NCBI GenBank assembly: GCA_002734085.1 | Contig: NVXV01000010.1 | Span: 1-59,051 of the forward strand | Length of the DNA: 59,051 nucleotides | From: Fluviicola sp. | GTDB lineage: Bacteria > Bacteroidota > Bacteroidia > Flavobacteriales_D > Crocinitomicaceae | Direction of reading: 5' to 3' | Part shown: piece after piece, positions 43,477 through 52,284 of the stretch | Numbering within the stretch: the first letter of the stretch is position 1 | Layout: every line of letters begins with the position of its first letter | Translations under genes and position numbers: made by a program | The notes under the pieces: generated by a model | What the model was told of the DNA's origin: nothing | The model's database searches: none | Seen by the model: only the letters and a program-made list of their open reading frames with translations

Positions 43477-44915
43477 TGAAGATCAAATTGATAAAAGCAT
43501 TAATAATTTTTTTACTATGTCAGGGCACTTTCGCTCAAGACTATCAGAGTGCTATACATAAAGCTCAGTTTTTAATTAAAAACCATCAAGAACAAACGAA
43601 TGTCCCAGGAGTTCAAGTTGCCTTGATAATAGGAGACTCCTTAATTTGGTCAGAAAGTTTTGGTTATAGTAATTTAGCAAAAAAAACACCCGTAACGGAC
43701 TCGACAAAATTCAGAATTGCCAGTGTTTCAAAATCAGTAACATCTGTTGCTTTGGGAAGACTTATGGATGAAGACAAGATTGATTTAGATAGAGATATTC
43801 GCCAATACCTACCTGATTTTCCTGCTAAGGAATACGTGATTACTCCAAGAGATTTAGCCGCTTCAACAAGTGGGATTAGGCATTATACAGACGATGACCC
43901 TTTGTACAATGAAGTTCACTATGATGATGTGAATAGTTCTCTGGAAAAATTTGAGAATGATAAATTATTGTTTAAACCTAGAACAGAGTATTATTACTCT
44001 AGTTATGGCTGGGTATTATTAAGTGCAACTATGGAAAAGGCAGCTGGCCAGTCATTTTTCAAGATAATGGAGGAAATTTGGGATGAAATGGGTATGTCAA
44101 ACACGAGTTTTGATTATCCGAATAAATCGGTTGAAAACCTTTCAAAATTTTACGTTCATGATAAGAAAGAGAAACGTAAAATAGCTCCTTATGACAATCG
44201 AAGTTATATGTATGCCGGCGGTGGCTATTTGTCTACTGCAAAAGATCTGGCTCAAATGGGCAGTTCGTTGATTAATCGAACTTTTCTTTCAGACTCAATC
44301 ACTAATGAATTATTTACTTCACACAAACTCTCAGATGGAACTGAAACTTATTACGGTCTCGGTTGGGAAACGGGGCAAAGTAGGATTGGTACACCAATAG
44401 TCTACCACAGCGGAAGTATGAATTCAACACGTAGTCATTTACTAATATATCCAGAGGAAAAGTTAACTTTCGTTTACCTTGCCAATACAGGCGATCAAAT
44501 TTTTTTTAATGAAAGGGAAGCTCAAAATATTGCGGAGCTTTTTTTAGAAGAAAAAAACAAAGAAGTTAACAATGAGAAAGACACGGTTCTTATTGGTACT
44601 TGGGATCTTCGCACTTCTTCGTTAAGAAATAGAAAGTCGAAGGGAAAGTTAGATTTAACTGTCGAGAATGGGATAGTTAAGGGTGCTATAACTTTCAAGC
44701 GGAGTAGGAAAACTAAAGAATTCCCAGTACTACTGACCGACAAAAAGAAAAATCACTATCATCTAATAGCTGTGAGCCCTATGTTTTTGGATCTATATAT
44801 TACGGTTACAAATGATTCTTTAAATGGTGAGTGGCTTCACGATTTTAACGTCAAAGGTCTTCCAGAAAAAGATGATTATTGGAAACCAAGAGAAATTACA
44901 GGTGAAAAGCGATAA
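43476..44915 (+). CDS. Serine beta-lactamase/LACTB-like family hydrolase
   Basis: 479 aa. Signal peptide (to ...GTFAQ). The class C/PBP-like fold has SxxK (IASVSKSVTSVALG), a YYSSYGWVLL motif in place of YxN (as in LACTB-type enzymes), and HSGSM as the KTG-like box. The last roughly 110 residues are an appended beta domain (IGTWDLRTSSLRNRK, LDLTVENGIVKGAI). More likely a peptidase or esterase than a drug-resistance enzyme. Co-translated with the aspartyl-protease-like gene, suggesting joint periplasmic peptide processing. Confidence 0.88.
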   Translation: MKIKLIKALIIFLLCQGTFAQDYQSAIHKAQFLIKNHQEQTNVPGVQVALIIGDSLIWSESFGYSNLAKKTPVTDSTKFRIASVSKSVTSVALGRLMDEDKIDLDRDIRQYLPDFPAKEYVITPRDLAASTSGIRHYTDDDPLYNEVHYDDVNSSLEKFENDKLLFKPRTEYYYSSYGWVLLSATMEKAAGQSFFKIMEEIWDEMGMSNTSFDYPNKSVENLSKFYVHDKKEKRKIAPYDNRSYMYAGGGYLSTAKDLAQMGSSLINRTFLSDSITNELFTSHKLSDGTETYYGLGWETGQSRIGTPIVYHSGSMNSTRSHLLIYPEEKLTFVYLANTGDQIFFNEREAQNIAELFLEEKNKEVNNEKDTVLIGTWDLRTSSLRNRKSKGKLDLTVENGIVKGAITFKRSRKTKEFPVLLTDKKKNHYHLIAVSPMFLDLYITVTNDSLNGEWLHDFNVKGLPEKDDYWKPREITGEKR

Positions 44916-45058
44916 CCCTCTTATGAGCATCTTTTTTGTGAAGAAATCTTCTCAAAACCGATGAAAGGGAATTCCTTAATGATATCATCAAAAAGTGTAA
45001 CTAGTTATTCTAATAAACAATATTATTCACTATACTTGAATTCATCAATTTCGATTTT

Positions 45059-45589
45059 ATGAAGATAGACCAAAACATAAAAATAGCTGTTGACGTCGTT
45101 GTTTTTGGGTATGATAAGAAAGGGCTTTCTGTACTTTTAATAGAACGCAAATATCCTGATGGAAAAAAGAAATGGGCTATACCAGGAGGTTTTGTAGAAA
45201 ATGATGAGAGTCTCGAAGATGCTGTTAAACGAGAACTTAAAGAAGAAACAAACTTGACACTGAATTACCTTAAACAGTTCCATACTTTCGGAGCAGTAGA
45301 TAGAGATAGCCGCGGAAGAATAATCTCTGTTGCGCATTTAGTTCTAATTAATAAATCCAAACACAAAGCCAAAAGTGGTGACGACGCAAAAGATGTTAAA
45401 TGGCTGCCTATTTCAATACTTCCAAAACTGGCTTTTGATCACAACGAAATAGTTGAAAAAGCAACGGATGTCTTGCGTTACAAGATAGCTTCACTTACAA
45501 CTGATTGTGTTGAAGATATCCCCACCAAAGCCGATATTAAATTATTAAGTGAGGAGTTGAAAGAACAGGATTCAAAAAAAGAGCGTTGA
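45059..45589 (+). CDS. NUDIX hydrolase
   Basis: 176 aa. Nudix box GGFVENDESLEDAVKRELKEETNL, with the final Gly replaced by Asn. The N-terminal VDVVVFGYDKKGLSVLLIERKYPDGK and the C-terminal extension of about 50 residues (LRYKIASLTTDCVEDIPTKADI) resemble the ADP-ribose pyrophosphatase/NrtR-like branch, but the extension is too short for a winged helix. Substrate unknown; probably a nucleoside diphosphate derivative. Monocistronic, ending at a strong bidirectional terminator. Confidence 0.88.
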   Translation: MKIDQNIKIAVDVVVFGYDKKGLSVLLIERKYPDGKKKWAIPGGFVENDESLEDAVKRELKEETNLTLNYLKQFHTFGAVDRDSRGRIISVAHLVLINKSKHKAKSGDDAKDVKWLPISILPKLAFDHNEIVEKATDVLRYKIASLTTDCVEDIPTKADIKLLSEELKEQDSKKER

Positions 45590-45640
45590 CATTAGGTGAT
45601 AAAAAAGATAGTTTCGAATTGGTTGATTCTTTTTGAAATG

Positions 45641-45676
45641 AAAGCAGCCACCTTTAATACAGAAGGTGGCTGCTTT
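45641..45676. terminator. Bidirectional terminator
   Basis: A 14-bp perfect stem AAAGCAGCCACCTT / AAGGTGGCTGCTTT (45641-45654 with 45663-45676), 8-base loop. It lies between the convergent NUDIX and head-repeat genes and can serve both. Confidence 0.88.
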
Positions 45677-45697
45677 GTAAAAATTCTATTTTTGTTA

Positions 45698-48373
45698 TTA
45701 TTGAACTACCATCTTCTTCGTGTCAACCAATGTTTGGTTTACATAAAGAGAATAGTAATATGTTCCAGGGTTTAATCCTTCAGCATTTACATGACTTGTT
45801 CCATAACCTCCAACCTCATTGATAGGAGTGTTAGAAACAATTTTACCCATACCGTCCGAAACAACAAGGTTTGCAGATGTTGCCCACGAAGGGATGTAAT
45901 ATTTAATGGAAGAAGTGTTGTTGAAAGGATTTGGAATATTCTGATATAAAATTGCTTTCTCTGTATTCCCGTCAATAACCCCCAATCCTGCAGTTGAATC
46001 ACAAGCACAACCTTCAAGTAGCGTCAAACGCGTTTCTAGATCATTGATTTGAGATTGAAGATTTACAAGAAGTGGAGCTAAGTCTACAGACACTGAAGCT
46101 CCATTCTCAATCTCAATATCAAGTGTTGTTCCAGTTAGTGTTGCTGCTGTTAAATCTTGCTCATCTGTATCCGTATCAATTGATGAAAGATCAACTGTAG
46201 AACCACTCGTTAAAGTTAAATCAGTACCTGTTAGAGAGATATCTTGAATTTCATTTGTAACATCACCATCTACTTCAGAGAAAGAAGTAAGGTACCCGTT
46301 GTTTGCAACAAAAGCATCAACTTCGGCTTCTGTCAACTGCGTATCCGTATCGATAACTGAAAGATCAACTGTAGAACCACTCGTTAAAGTCAAGTCAGTT
46401 CCAGTTAAAGAAATATCTTGAATTTCATTTGTAACATCACCATCCACTTCTGAGAAAGAAGTAAGGTATCCGTTGTTTGCAACAAAAGCATCAACTTCGG
46501 CTTCTGTCAACTGCGTATCCGTATCGATAACTGAAAGATCAATTGTAGAACCACTCGTTAAAGTCAAGTCAGTTCCAGTTAAAGAAATATCTTGAATTTC
46601 GTTCGTTACATCGCCATCGACTTCAGAGAAAGAAGTAAGGTAACCGTTGTTTGCAACAAAAGCATCTACTTCTGATTCTGTCAATTGCGTATCCGTATCG
46701 ATAACCGAAAGATCAATTGTTGAACCACTAGTCAATGTCAAATCAGTTCCAGTTAAAGAGATGTCTTGAATTTCGTTAGTTACGTCACCATCGACTTCTG
46801 TAAAAGTAGGAGTACTCCAAGTTGTACCATCCCAAGTATAAGTTTGATCATCGTCTGTATCAAATACCATTAAACCTTCTTCAGAAGCAGTAAGTGATGT
46901 GCCTAAGGTAGTTCTTTCCGCACTAGTTAATCGATTCATCATGAATCCTTTATTTGTCTCAGCTAAATCAATTGAAGCAAAAGTATTTGGAGCAGTAGTT
47001 CCGATACCTAACCTCAACGGAGTTGTATTGTTTCCTAAAATCATAACATTACTATCTAATGCTGTAGCGTTATGACCAATAGCAACTGAATTTACAGCAT
47101 TCACGTCATCAATATGAGCTTGATAACCGAAGGTCATTGATTTTTCTGCAGCTGAGTTGGATTCATAACCATAAGCAGAAGCATAGTTTGCTGAAGAAGT
47201 CGCGTCGTAACCAATCGCCATTCCATAATCTGCTGTAATAGTATCATAAGCACCAATTCCAATAGATTGATCTGCATCTTGTAAGTAATGCTCGCGACCA
47301 ATTCCTACTGAATTACTAGCATTATTTGCATGCCCAGTCCAACCTAGTCCGACAGAATAATCAGTTGAGTTGTAATCATAATCAGAGTATGCACCAATAG
47401 CAACAGTTCCACGACCGTAAACACGACTATAATAGCCTATCGCAACTGACTCCATTTCATCTACCATACTTTCATATCCAATGAATACGTTACCTATATT
47501 ATCATTTGTACCTGTATAACCAGTTGCTCTGAAGTCTGCATAGGCACCTAAACCAACATTATAATTACCTTCTCGGTTAGTGTAACCAGTATTAGCGCCT
47601 ATATATGTGTTGTGTAACCCTTCTCCTGTTGTTCCGTTCGTTCTGTTATTGTCCCAACCAGCATTATGCCCTAAAAAGGTGTTATAGCTTGAATATTCAG
47701 TAGCAGCTCCAGCTGCATGTCCTAACATGGTGTTACCTATTCCCACACTAAAATCAGTACCAGCAGAGTCTCCAATTGCTGTGTTCCAATATCCTGTAGT
47801 GTTATCCCAACCAGCATCATTTCCTACAAATACATTTCTATATCCAGTTGTATTTCTATATCCAGCTTGATTTCCAATAAAAGTGTTATCATTAGCGGTT
47901 GTAGTGTTATACCCTGCATCTTCACCTACAAACACGTTGTCGTCTCCATCAATCAATGATTGCCCTGCTTCTTCTCCAATTATAACATTATCGTTAGCAT
48001 AGCCATTCATTTCAAGCCCTGCTTCAGTTCCAATAACAACGTTATCAGTACCTTGTAGACCTAATCCCAATCCTTGCGCAGCTCTGGTGCCTATTATCGT
48101 GTTATCTGTACCTGTAGTAGAGTTTAGACCTGCATTCATTCCGATATAGATATTATCCCATTGAGATGTCTGATTTAGACCTGCTCTGTACCCTAAAAAC
48201 GTGTTGTTTAAACCAGTTGTTATAGAGTAACCCGAGCTGTCACCAATCAGTACATTGTAATCCCCAGAGGTTATACTAGTACCAGCCCCAGTTCCAAGGG
48301 TTTCATTTCCTGTCTGTGCATTAAGTCCAAGGGTCAATGCCGATAGAACTGTAATAGCTAAAATTTGTTTCAT
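45698..48373 (-). CDS. T9SS-secreted protein with YadA-like head motifs, 58-aa repeats and coiled coil
   Basis: 891 aa. Signal peptide (to ...LNAQ). Residues of about 20-430 are degenerate units such as NTFIGNQAGY, NVFVGNDAGW, NTAIGDSAG and SVAIGHNAT, resembling the head of trimeric autotransporter adhesins. At about 530-735 are four nearly identical 58-aa units (EVDGDVTNEIQDISLTG, DLTLTSGSTIDLSV, DTQLTEAEVDAFVANNGYL). A short coiled coil (LLVNLQSQINDLETRLTLLEG) could trimerise it. The C-terminus is a type A T9SS sorting domain (QNIPNPFNNTSSIKYYIP...GTYYYSLYV). Likely a surface adhesin delivered by the T9SS rather than by autotransport. Confidence 0.9.
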   Translation of the reverse strand: MKQILAITVLSALTLGLNAQTGNETLGTGAGTSITSGDYNVLIGDSSGYSITTGLNNTFLGYRAGLNQTSQWDNIYIGMNAGLNSTTGTDNTIIGTRAAQGLGLGLQGTDNVVIGTEAGLEMNGYANDNVIIGEEAGQSLIDGDDNVFVGEDAGYNTTTANDNTFIGNQAGYRNTTGYRNVFVGNDAGWDNTTGYWNTAIGDSAGTDFSVGIGNTMLGHAAGAATEYSSYNTFLGHNAGWDNNRTNGTTGEGLHNTYIGANTGYTNREGNYNVGLGAYADFRATGYTGTNDNIGNVFIGYESMVDEMESVAIGYYSRVYGRGTVAIGAYSDYDYNSTDYSVGLGWTGHANNASNSVGIGREHYLQDADQSIGIGAYDTITADYGMAIGYDATSSANYASAYGYESNSAAEKSMTFGYQAHIDDVNAVNSVAIGHNATALDSNVMILGNNTTPLRLGIGTTAPNTFASIDLAETNKGFMMNRLTSAERTTLGTSLTASEEGLMVFDTDDDQTYTWDGTTWSTPTFTEVDGDVTNEIQDISLTGTDLTLTSGSTIDLSVIDTDTQLTESEVDAFVANNGYLTSFSEVDGDVTNEIQDISLTGTDLTLTSGSTIDLSVIDTDTQLTEAEVDAFVANNGYLTSFSEVDGDVTNEIQDISLTGTDLTLTSGSTVDLSVIDTDTQLTEAEVDAFVANNGYLTSFSEVDGDVTNEIQDISLTGTDLTLTSGSTVDLSSIDTDTDEQDLTAATLTGTTLDIEIENGASVSVDLAPLLVNLQSQINDLETRLTLLEGCACDSTAGLGVIDGNTEKAILYQNIPNPFNNTSSIKYYIPSWATSANLVVSDGMGKIVSNTPINEVGGYGTSHVNAEGLNPGTYYYSLYVNQTLVDTKKMVVQ
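46155..46800 (-). repeat. Tandem 174-bp coding repeats (58 aa), about 3.7 copies
   Basis: Equivalent points fall at 46321, 46495 and 46669, exactly 174 bases apart, in frame with the head-repeat protein. The copies from 46321 and 46495 are near-identical over more than 100 bases, which points to recent amplification or conversion. Array length may vary between strains. Confidence 0.92.
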
Positions 48374-48583
48374 GATAATTGTATTAGTTTTCTGTAAAAA
48401 TACTCTTTTTGGTAAAAAAGTACTTAATATTTGTTAATACTATGATTTTTATATACATAATTTTTGAAACGTACGGAAACTAGAAATCATGACTTTAGCA
48501 AAGTTTACTAGTCAATGAATTACAGCTAAAAGAAAAGTCAGTTTAGTTAGTTCTTTTTAAGGTACTAGGTTAATTGAACTAAT

Positions 48584-50068
48584 TTATATCCTTTTAGGAG
48601 GATAAACTTTAGAAAAAATCCATCCAACCAACATCGCTACTAAAAACGAAGGAAGTAATACATCCATTTTCTCAAAATAGATTCCGATGCCTTCAATTTC
48701 TTGAAATATAAATTTAAACAGTGGGACACAGGCAAAACCAGAAATCATAGAGGCGATAGCTCCTTGTTCTGAATAACCTTTCCAGAAGAGAGAAAGAATG
48801 ATTACAGGGCAGAACGTTGCAGCTATTCCTGACCAACCAAAAATAATAACCCAAAATACTTGCCTTTCAGGTGATACGACGGCAATAATCATAGCTAAAC
48901 CTAAGGCAACTAAAGCCATTCCTAAGGTTACCCAACGCGATATTTTCGTAAGCTCGTGATCTTTTAAATCAGGACGAAATATTTTTTGATAAAAGTCTCT
49001 TGTTATTGCAGAAGAAGCTAAAACAAGCAACGAGTCAATTGTGGACATAATTGCTGAAAGCACGATGGCAACATAGATAGCGACCAAAACAAAAGGTAAG
49101 AACTCTTCTGTCATCATGTCGAGAACGTCTGTGGCTCCAGTGCCAAAAACAGCTTCAGGATCATCCCCTTGAGAAGTAAAAATATATCTTGCGAGTAGTC
49201 CAACGGTTACAGCTGCAGCATCAGTTAAAAATGTGAATACCACTGCTACCCATTTCCCTTTGTCAATTTCAGCTTCGTTTTTGATTGACATAAATCGAAG
49301 GTAAACTTGTGGAGATCCTAAAAATCCCAATCCAATCATTGAAAAACCTAAAATGGTAAACACATTGAGCCAAACATCTTCGTTACCACCAAAGATACTT
49401 GTAAGTGCTGGGTCGATAGTATTCAATCCTTCGATTAATCCATCTCCGCCATCATAACTAAACCATACAACAATAGGGAGTAAAACTAATCCTAAAAACA
49501 TCAAAAGTCCTTGGAATAAATCGGACCAAACTACGGCAACAAATCCACCGACAAAAATATAGATGAGTACAATGACAAAACCTAGGATGGCGCCCCAGTA
49601 ATAGTTCATTCCCATCATTGACTCAAAAGCAATACCTGTGGCATCAATTTGAGAGCTGACGTAAATAATAACAAAGACCGATAGAATAGTTGCCGCTAAT
49701 ATTCTTAAGGTATTCTTAGATGCCTTAAAGTGACTTTCTAAATAATCAGGAACGGTAATAGAACCATATTTATCCGTCCTTCGTTTAAACTTTTTGGCCA
49801 TAAACCACCATGAAATGGCAACGCCCAGAACTTCACCAACAACAACCCAATAGGCGGAGAGACCCGCTAAAGCTCCCATTCCTGTAAGTCCAATGAGAAT
49901 CCAGCCCGACTCCCCAGTAGCTCTTGCGGAAAATGCAACCGCCCAGAATCCTATGTTTTTACCACCGACATAAAAATCACTCATACTTTTAATCCTCCGA
50001 GAAGCCACAATTCCAATTACAAATAGAATTGCTACATAGAGTGTTAAAGCAATGATTTTGGATATCAT
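48584..50068 (-). CDS. Sodium:solute symporter (SSS/PutP family)
   Basis: 494 aa with about 13 hydrophobic helices. SSS motifs: SDFYVGGKNIGFWAVAFSARATGESGW at the N-terminus, SITVPDYLESHF, GGFVAVVWSDLFQGLLMF, and LSAIMSTIDSLLVLASSAI with the Na-site serines. PutP-like, but the family is broad and the substrate cannot be read from sequence. It is 13 bases downstream of a PLP decarboxylase in the same direction, so it may carry that enzyme's substrate or product (an amino or sulfonic acid). The 210-base gap between it and the head-repeat gene has no obvious feature. Confidence 0.9.
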   Translation of the reverse strand: MISKIIALTLYVAILFVIGIVASRRIKSMSDFYVGGKNIGFWAVAFSARATGESGWILIGLTGMGALAGLSAYWVVVGEVLGVAISWWFMAKKFKRRTDKYGSITVPDYLESHFKASKNTLRILAATILSVFVIIYVSSQIDATGIAFESMMGMNYYWGAILGFVIVLIYIFVGGFVAVVWSDLFQGLLMFLGLVLLPIVVWFSYDGGDGLIEGLNTIDPALTSIFGGNEDVWLNVFTILGFSMIGLGFLGSPQVYLRFMSIKNEAEIDKGKWVAVVFTFLTDAAAVTVGLLARYIFTSQGDDPEAVFGTGATDVLDMMTEEFLPFVLVAIYVAIVLSAIMSTIDSLLVLASSAITRDFYQKIFRPDLKDHELTKISRWVTLGMALVALGLAMIIAVVSPERQVFWVIIFGWSGIAATFCPVIILSLFWKGYSEQGAIASMISGFACVPLFKFIFQEIEGIGIYFEKMDVLLPSFLVAMLVGWIFSKVYPPKRI

Positions 50069-50081
50069 ATTTTAAGTCTTT

Positions 50082-51467
50082 TTACTGTACTACATCTTTT
50101 TTGAAAAGCGTTTGATTTTCTTTTACAAATAGTTCAAGTGTCTTGAAAAAGTTGAGGATATCTTTGTTTTCGTTTTGCGCGTTGATGGTTACCAGTCGAA
50201 TAAATTCATCCTCTCGAAATGAACCATAGCCAACAAGTAGTTTGGAATGTTCATAGAGTTTTGTACAAATATCTCTTGCTGGAATACCTTTGTAATTAAA
50301 ACATATAGAAATAGAATCATCATAACTATATAGTTTATAGTCTGGATGATTTCTCACGTAATCTCTTGCTGTGTCTGCAAGTTCAAACTGACGATCAACA
50401 ATTTCTTCTAATCCTTTTGTTCCAACACTTTTCCATAAAGTCCAAAATTTAAGTGCATCATTTCTTCTTCCACACTGAAGTGACGTTTTTCCAAGGTTAA
50501 ACTCGTCGTGATCAGTTTGATATAAATAACTTGCATCGTTTGAGAATGATTCGTGCAAATATGACTTGTCTTTAACAACAATTAAAGAGCAGGATAGGGG
50601 AGTACCAATCATTTTATGTGCATTAAAGCTGAAAGAATCTACCTTGTCTACTCCTTTTATCAAATGCTTGTATTTAGCACTGAACAGAACAGATCCGCAA
50701 TACGCACCATCCACATGTAACCAAATCGAATTCTCTTTACATATTTGACTAATATTTTCAATGTCATCAAATGCCCCAAGTACTGTTGTTCCTGCAGTGG
50801 CATTTACTAATACAGGGTGGAAGCCATCCGCTTTATCTTTTTGAATTTGCTGCTCTAGAGCAGTAACATCCATTTCTCCGAATTTGTTTGTTGGTATCAA
50901 ACGAACATTTTCTCTACCAATTCCTGAGAAAGCTGCGTTTTTTGGGATACTATAATGAGAGTCTAGAGATGTGTAAACTGTTAATTTTTTGTTCACCCCT
51001 TGATGAGGTGTTTTATTGTCGAAATAATCTCTCCCCATAATCATTGACATAAGATTTGTCATAGAACCTCCTGGAGCAATCGTTCCATCTGCATTCTCGT
51101 CCCAGCCAACCATATCACAAACCTTTCGTATGATTACTTTTTCAACGCCTATCATTGGACCTGCAGCCTTATAAGTATACATACTATTATTGAGAAGTAC
51201 CGCAAGTAAGTCTCCTAATACAGCCTTTTCATTTCTTCCACCAAAAAGTTGATTAAAAAAAGCATTTGTAGCAGTACGTGGCGTTGTAAAAACTAAGTCT
51301 TTTAAAGAAGCTAGAAACTTTTCATCATCGATAGGATCTTGGTGAAGTGATAAGTCTAATCGATCATATAATTTTGATGAAGGGATATGTTCTGCTACAG
51401 GATTGATTTTTTCGTCCTTGAGAAGGTCTTTTGCTAAATTTGTAAAAATATCTAATGATTCTTCCAT
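50082..51467 (-). CDS. Group II PLP-dependent decarboxylase, candidate cysteine sulfinate decarboxylase
   Basis: 461 aa. Group II (DDC/GAD) fold: PRTATNAFFNQLFGG, APGGSMTNLMSMIMGRDYF, VLVNATAGTTVLGAFDDIE, WLHVDGAYCGSVLFS and the PLP Lys in SFSFNAHKMIGTPLSC. The N-terminal region (FFNQLFGGRN) and the length match the glutamate/cysteine sulfinate decarboxylase branch. It is divergent from a cysteine dioxygenase gene, whose product is cysteine sulfinate, which supports that substrate; aspartate or glutamate cannot be excluded. Operon with the SSS symporter. Confidence 0.88.
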   Translation of the reverse strand: MEESLDIFTNLAKDLLKDEKINPVAEHIPSSKLYDRLDLSLHQDPIDDEKFLASLKDLVFTTPRTATNAFFNQLFGGRNEKAVLGDLLAVLLNNSMYTYKAAGPMIGVEKVIIRKVCDMVGWDENADGTIAPGGSMTNLMSMIMGRDYFDNKTPHQGVNKKLTVYTSLDSHYSIPKNAAFSGIGRENVRLIPTNKFGEMDVTALEQQIQKDKADGFHPVLVNATAGTTVLGAFDDIENISQICKENSIWLHVDGAYCGSVLFSAKYKHLIKGVDKVDSFSFNAHKMIGTPLSCSLIVVKDKSYLHESFSNDASYLYQTDHDEFNLGKTSLQCGRRNDALKFWTLWKSVGTKGLEEIVDRQFELADTARDYVRNHPDYKLYSYDDSISICFNYKGIPARDICTKLYEHSKLLVGYGSFREDEFIRLVTINAQNENKDILNFFKTLELFVKENQTLFKKDVVQ

Positions 51468-51577
51468 TATTTGTAGTTTGTTTTGCTAAAAATTGTCAAA
51501 ATTCTATCAAAAATGATGTAAAATAGGTGATTTTTCTCTCTTTTTAATGGAAAACGAAAGAAAATCACTAAATTGTA

Positions 51578-51610
51578 GTCAAATTTCATTAAAATTAAGT
51601 TGAAATTGAC
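51578..51610. promoter_or_regulatory. Inverted repeat between decarboxylase and cysteine dioxygenase genes
   Basis: GTCAAATTTCA (51578-51588) and TGAAATTGAC (51601-51610) are complementary except for one extra A, with 12 bases between. It lies in the 163-base divergent gap, 20 bases before the dioxygenase start. A plausible operator for joint control, not proven. Confidence 0.35.
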
Positions 51611-51630
51611 AAGATAATTAATAGGAATAT

Positions 51631-52158
51631 ATGAAAGCCATAACGACGGTACAATCACTAATAGAAGAATTTGAAAATGCATCAAAGTCTGAACAACCTA
51701 AAATTGTAAAGCGAATTCAACTGGATAGAGATGATGTTGTTTCCTACGCAACATGGAGTGAAACGGATTATACTAGAAATTGTTTAGCAAGAACAGAAGA
51801 GTTTGAATTTATTTTATTGTGTTGGGATGAAGAGGCAAGAACTCCAATTCACGGACATGGAGGACAAGACTGTTGGGTATATCAGGTTGAAGGAAATGTT
51901 GAAGAGATAAGGTTTAAAGAAAACGAAGCCGGAGAGCTAGTCAAAACACAAAGTTTAAATCTAGAACCAGGAGGAGTTTCTTATATGAATGATAAAATGG
52001 GTTATCATTTAATCAAAAACACCCACAAACAAAGAGCAATGACGCTTCATATTTATGCGAAACCGATTGATGCATGTAAAGTATTTGATGCTAAGAAAGA
52101 AGAGTTTAAAATGGCAGAAATGGAATATGATTCTATTGTTGAAAATGTTTCAACTTGA
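51631..52158 (+). CDS. Cysteine dioxygenase type I
   Basis: 175 aa, cupin fold. Iron ligands His74 and His76 in TPIHGHGGQDCWV and His126 in MGYHLIKN. Cys81 and Tyr142 (LHIYAKP) are spaced as the Cys-Tyr cross-link pair of animal enzymes, and Arg49 in DYTRN matches the substrate carboxylate-binding Arg. The residue set therefore fits genuine cysteine dioxygenase (cysteine plus O2 to cysteine sulfinate) rather than 3-mercaptopropionate dioxygenase. AGGA precedes the ATG. Divergent from the candidate cysteine sulfinate decarboxylase. Confidence 0.93.
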   Translation: MKAITTVQSLIEEFENASKSEQPKIVKRIQLDRDDVVSYATWSETDYTRNCLARTEEFEFILLCWDEEARTPIHGHGGQDCWVYQVEGNVEEIRFKENEAGELVKTQSLNLEPGGVSYMNDKMGYHLIKNTHKQRAMTLHIYAKPIDACKVFDAKKEEFKMAEMEYDSIVENVST

Positions 52159-52284
52159 TTTTTAAACACTTTGCTATCCTAAAATTTTAATATCGATAAT
52201 TCTCAACCAAAACGTTCGACTTAATTAATATAATTTCCTTTTGTATTTTATTTTTTTCTTGTAAATTGCTTGAAAATTAACACT

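Noticed and set aside
43476-44915. Antibiotic-resistance beta-lactamase
   Set aside because: The YSS motif in place of YxN, the appended C-terminal domain and the neighbour suggest a LACTB-like hydrolase or peptidase rather than a resistance enzyme.
46155-46800. Possible CRISPR or IS remnant from 174-bp repeats
   Set aside because: The period is divisible by three, in frame, and encodes the same 58 residues.
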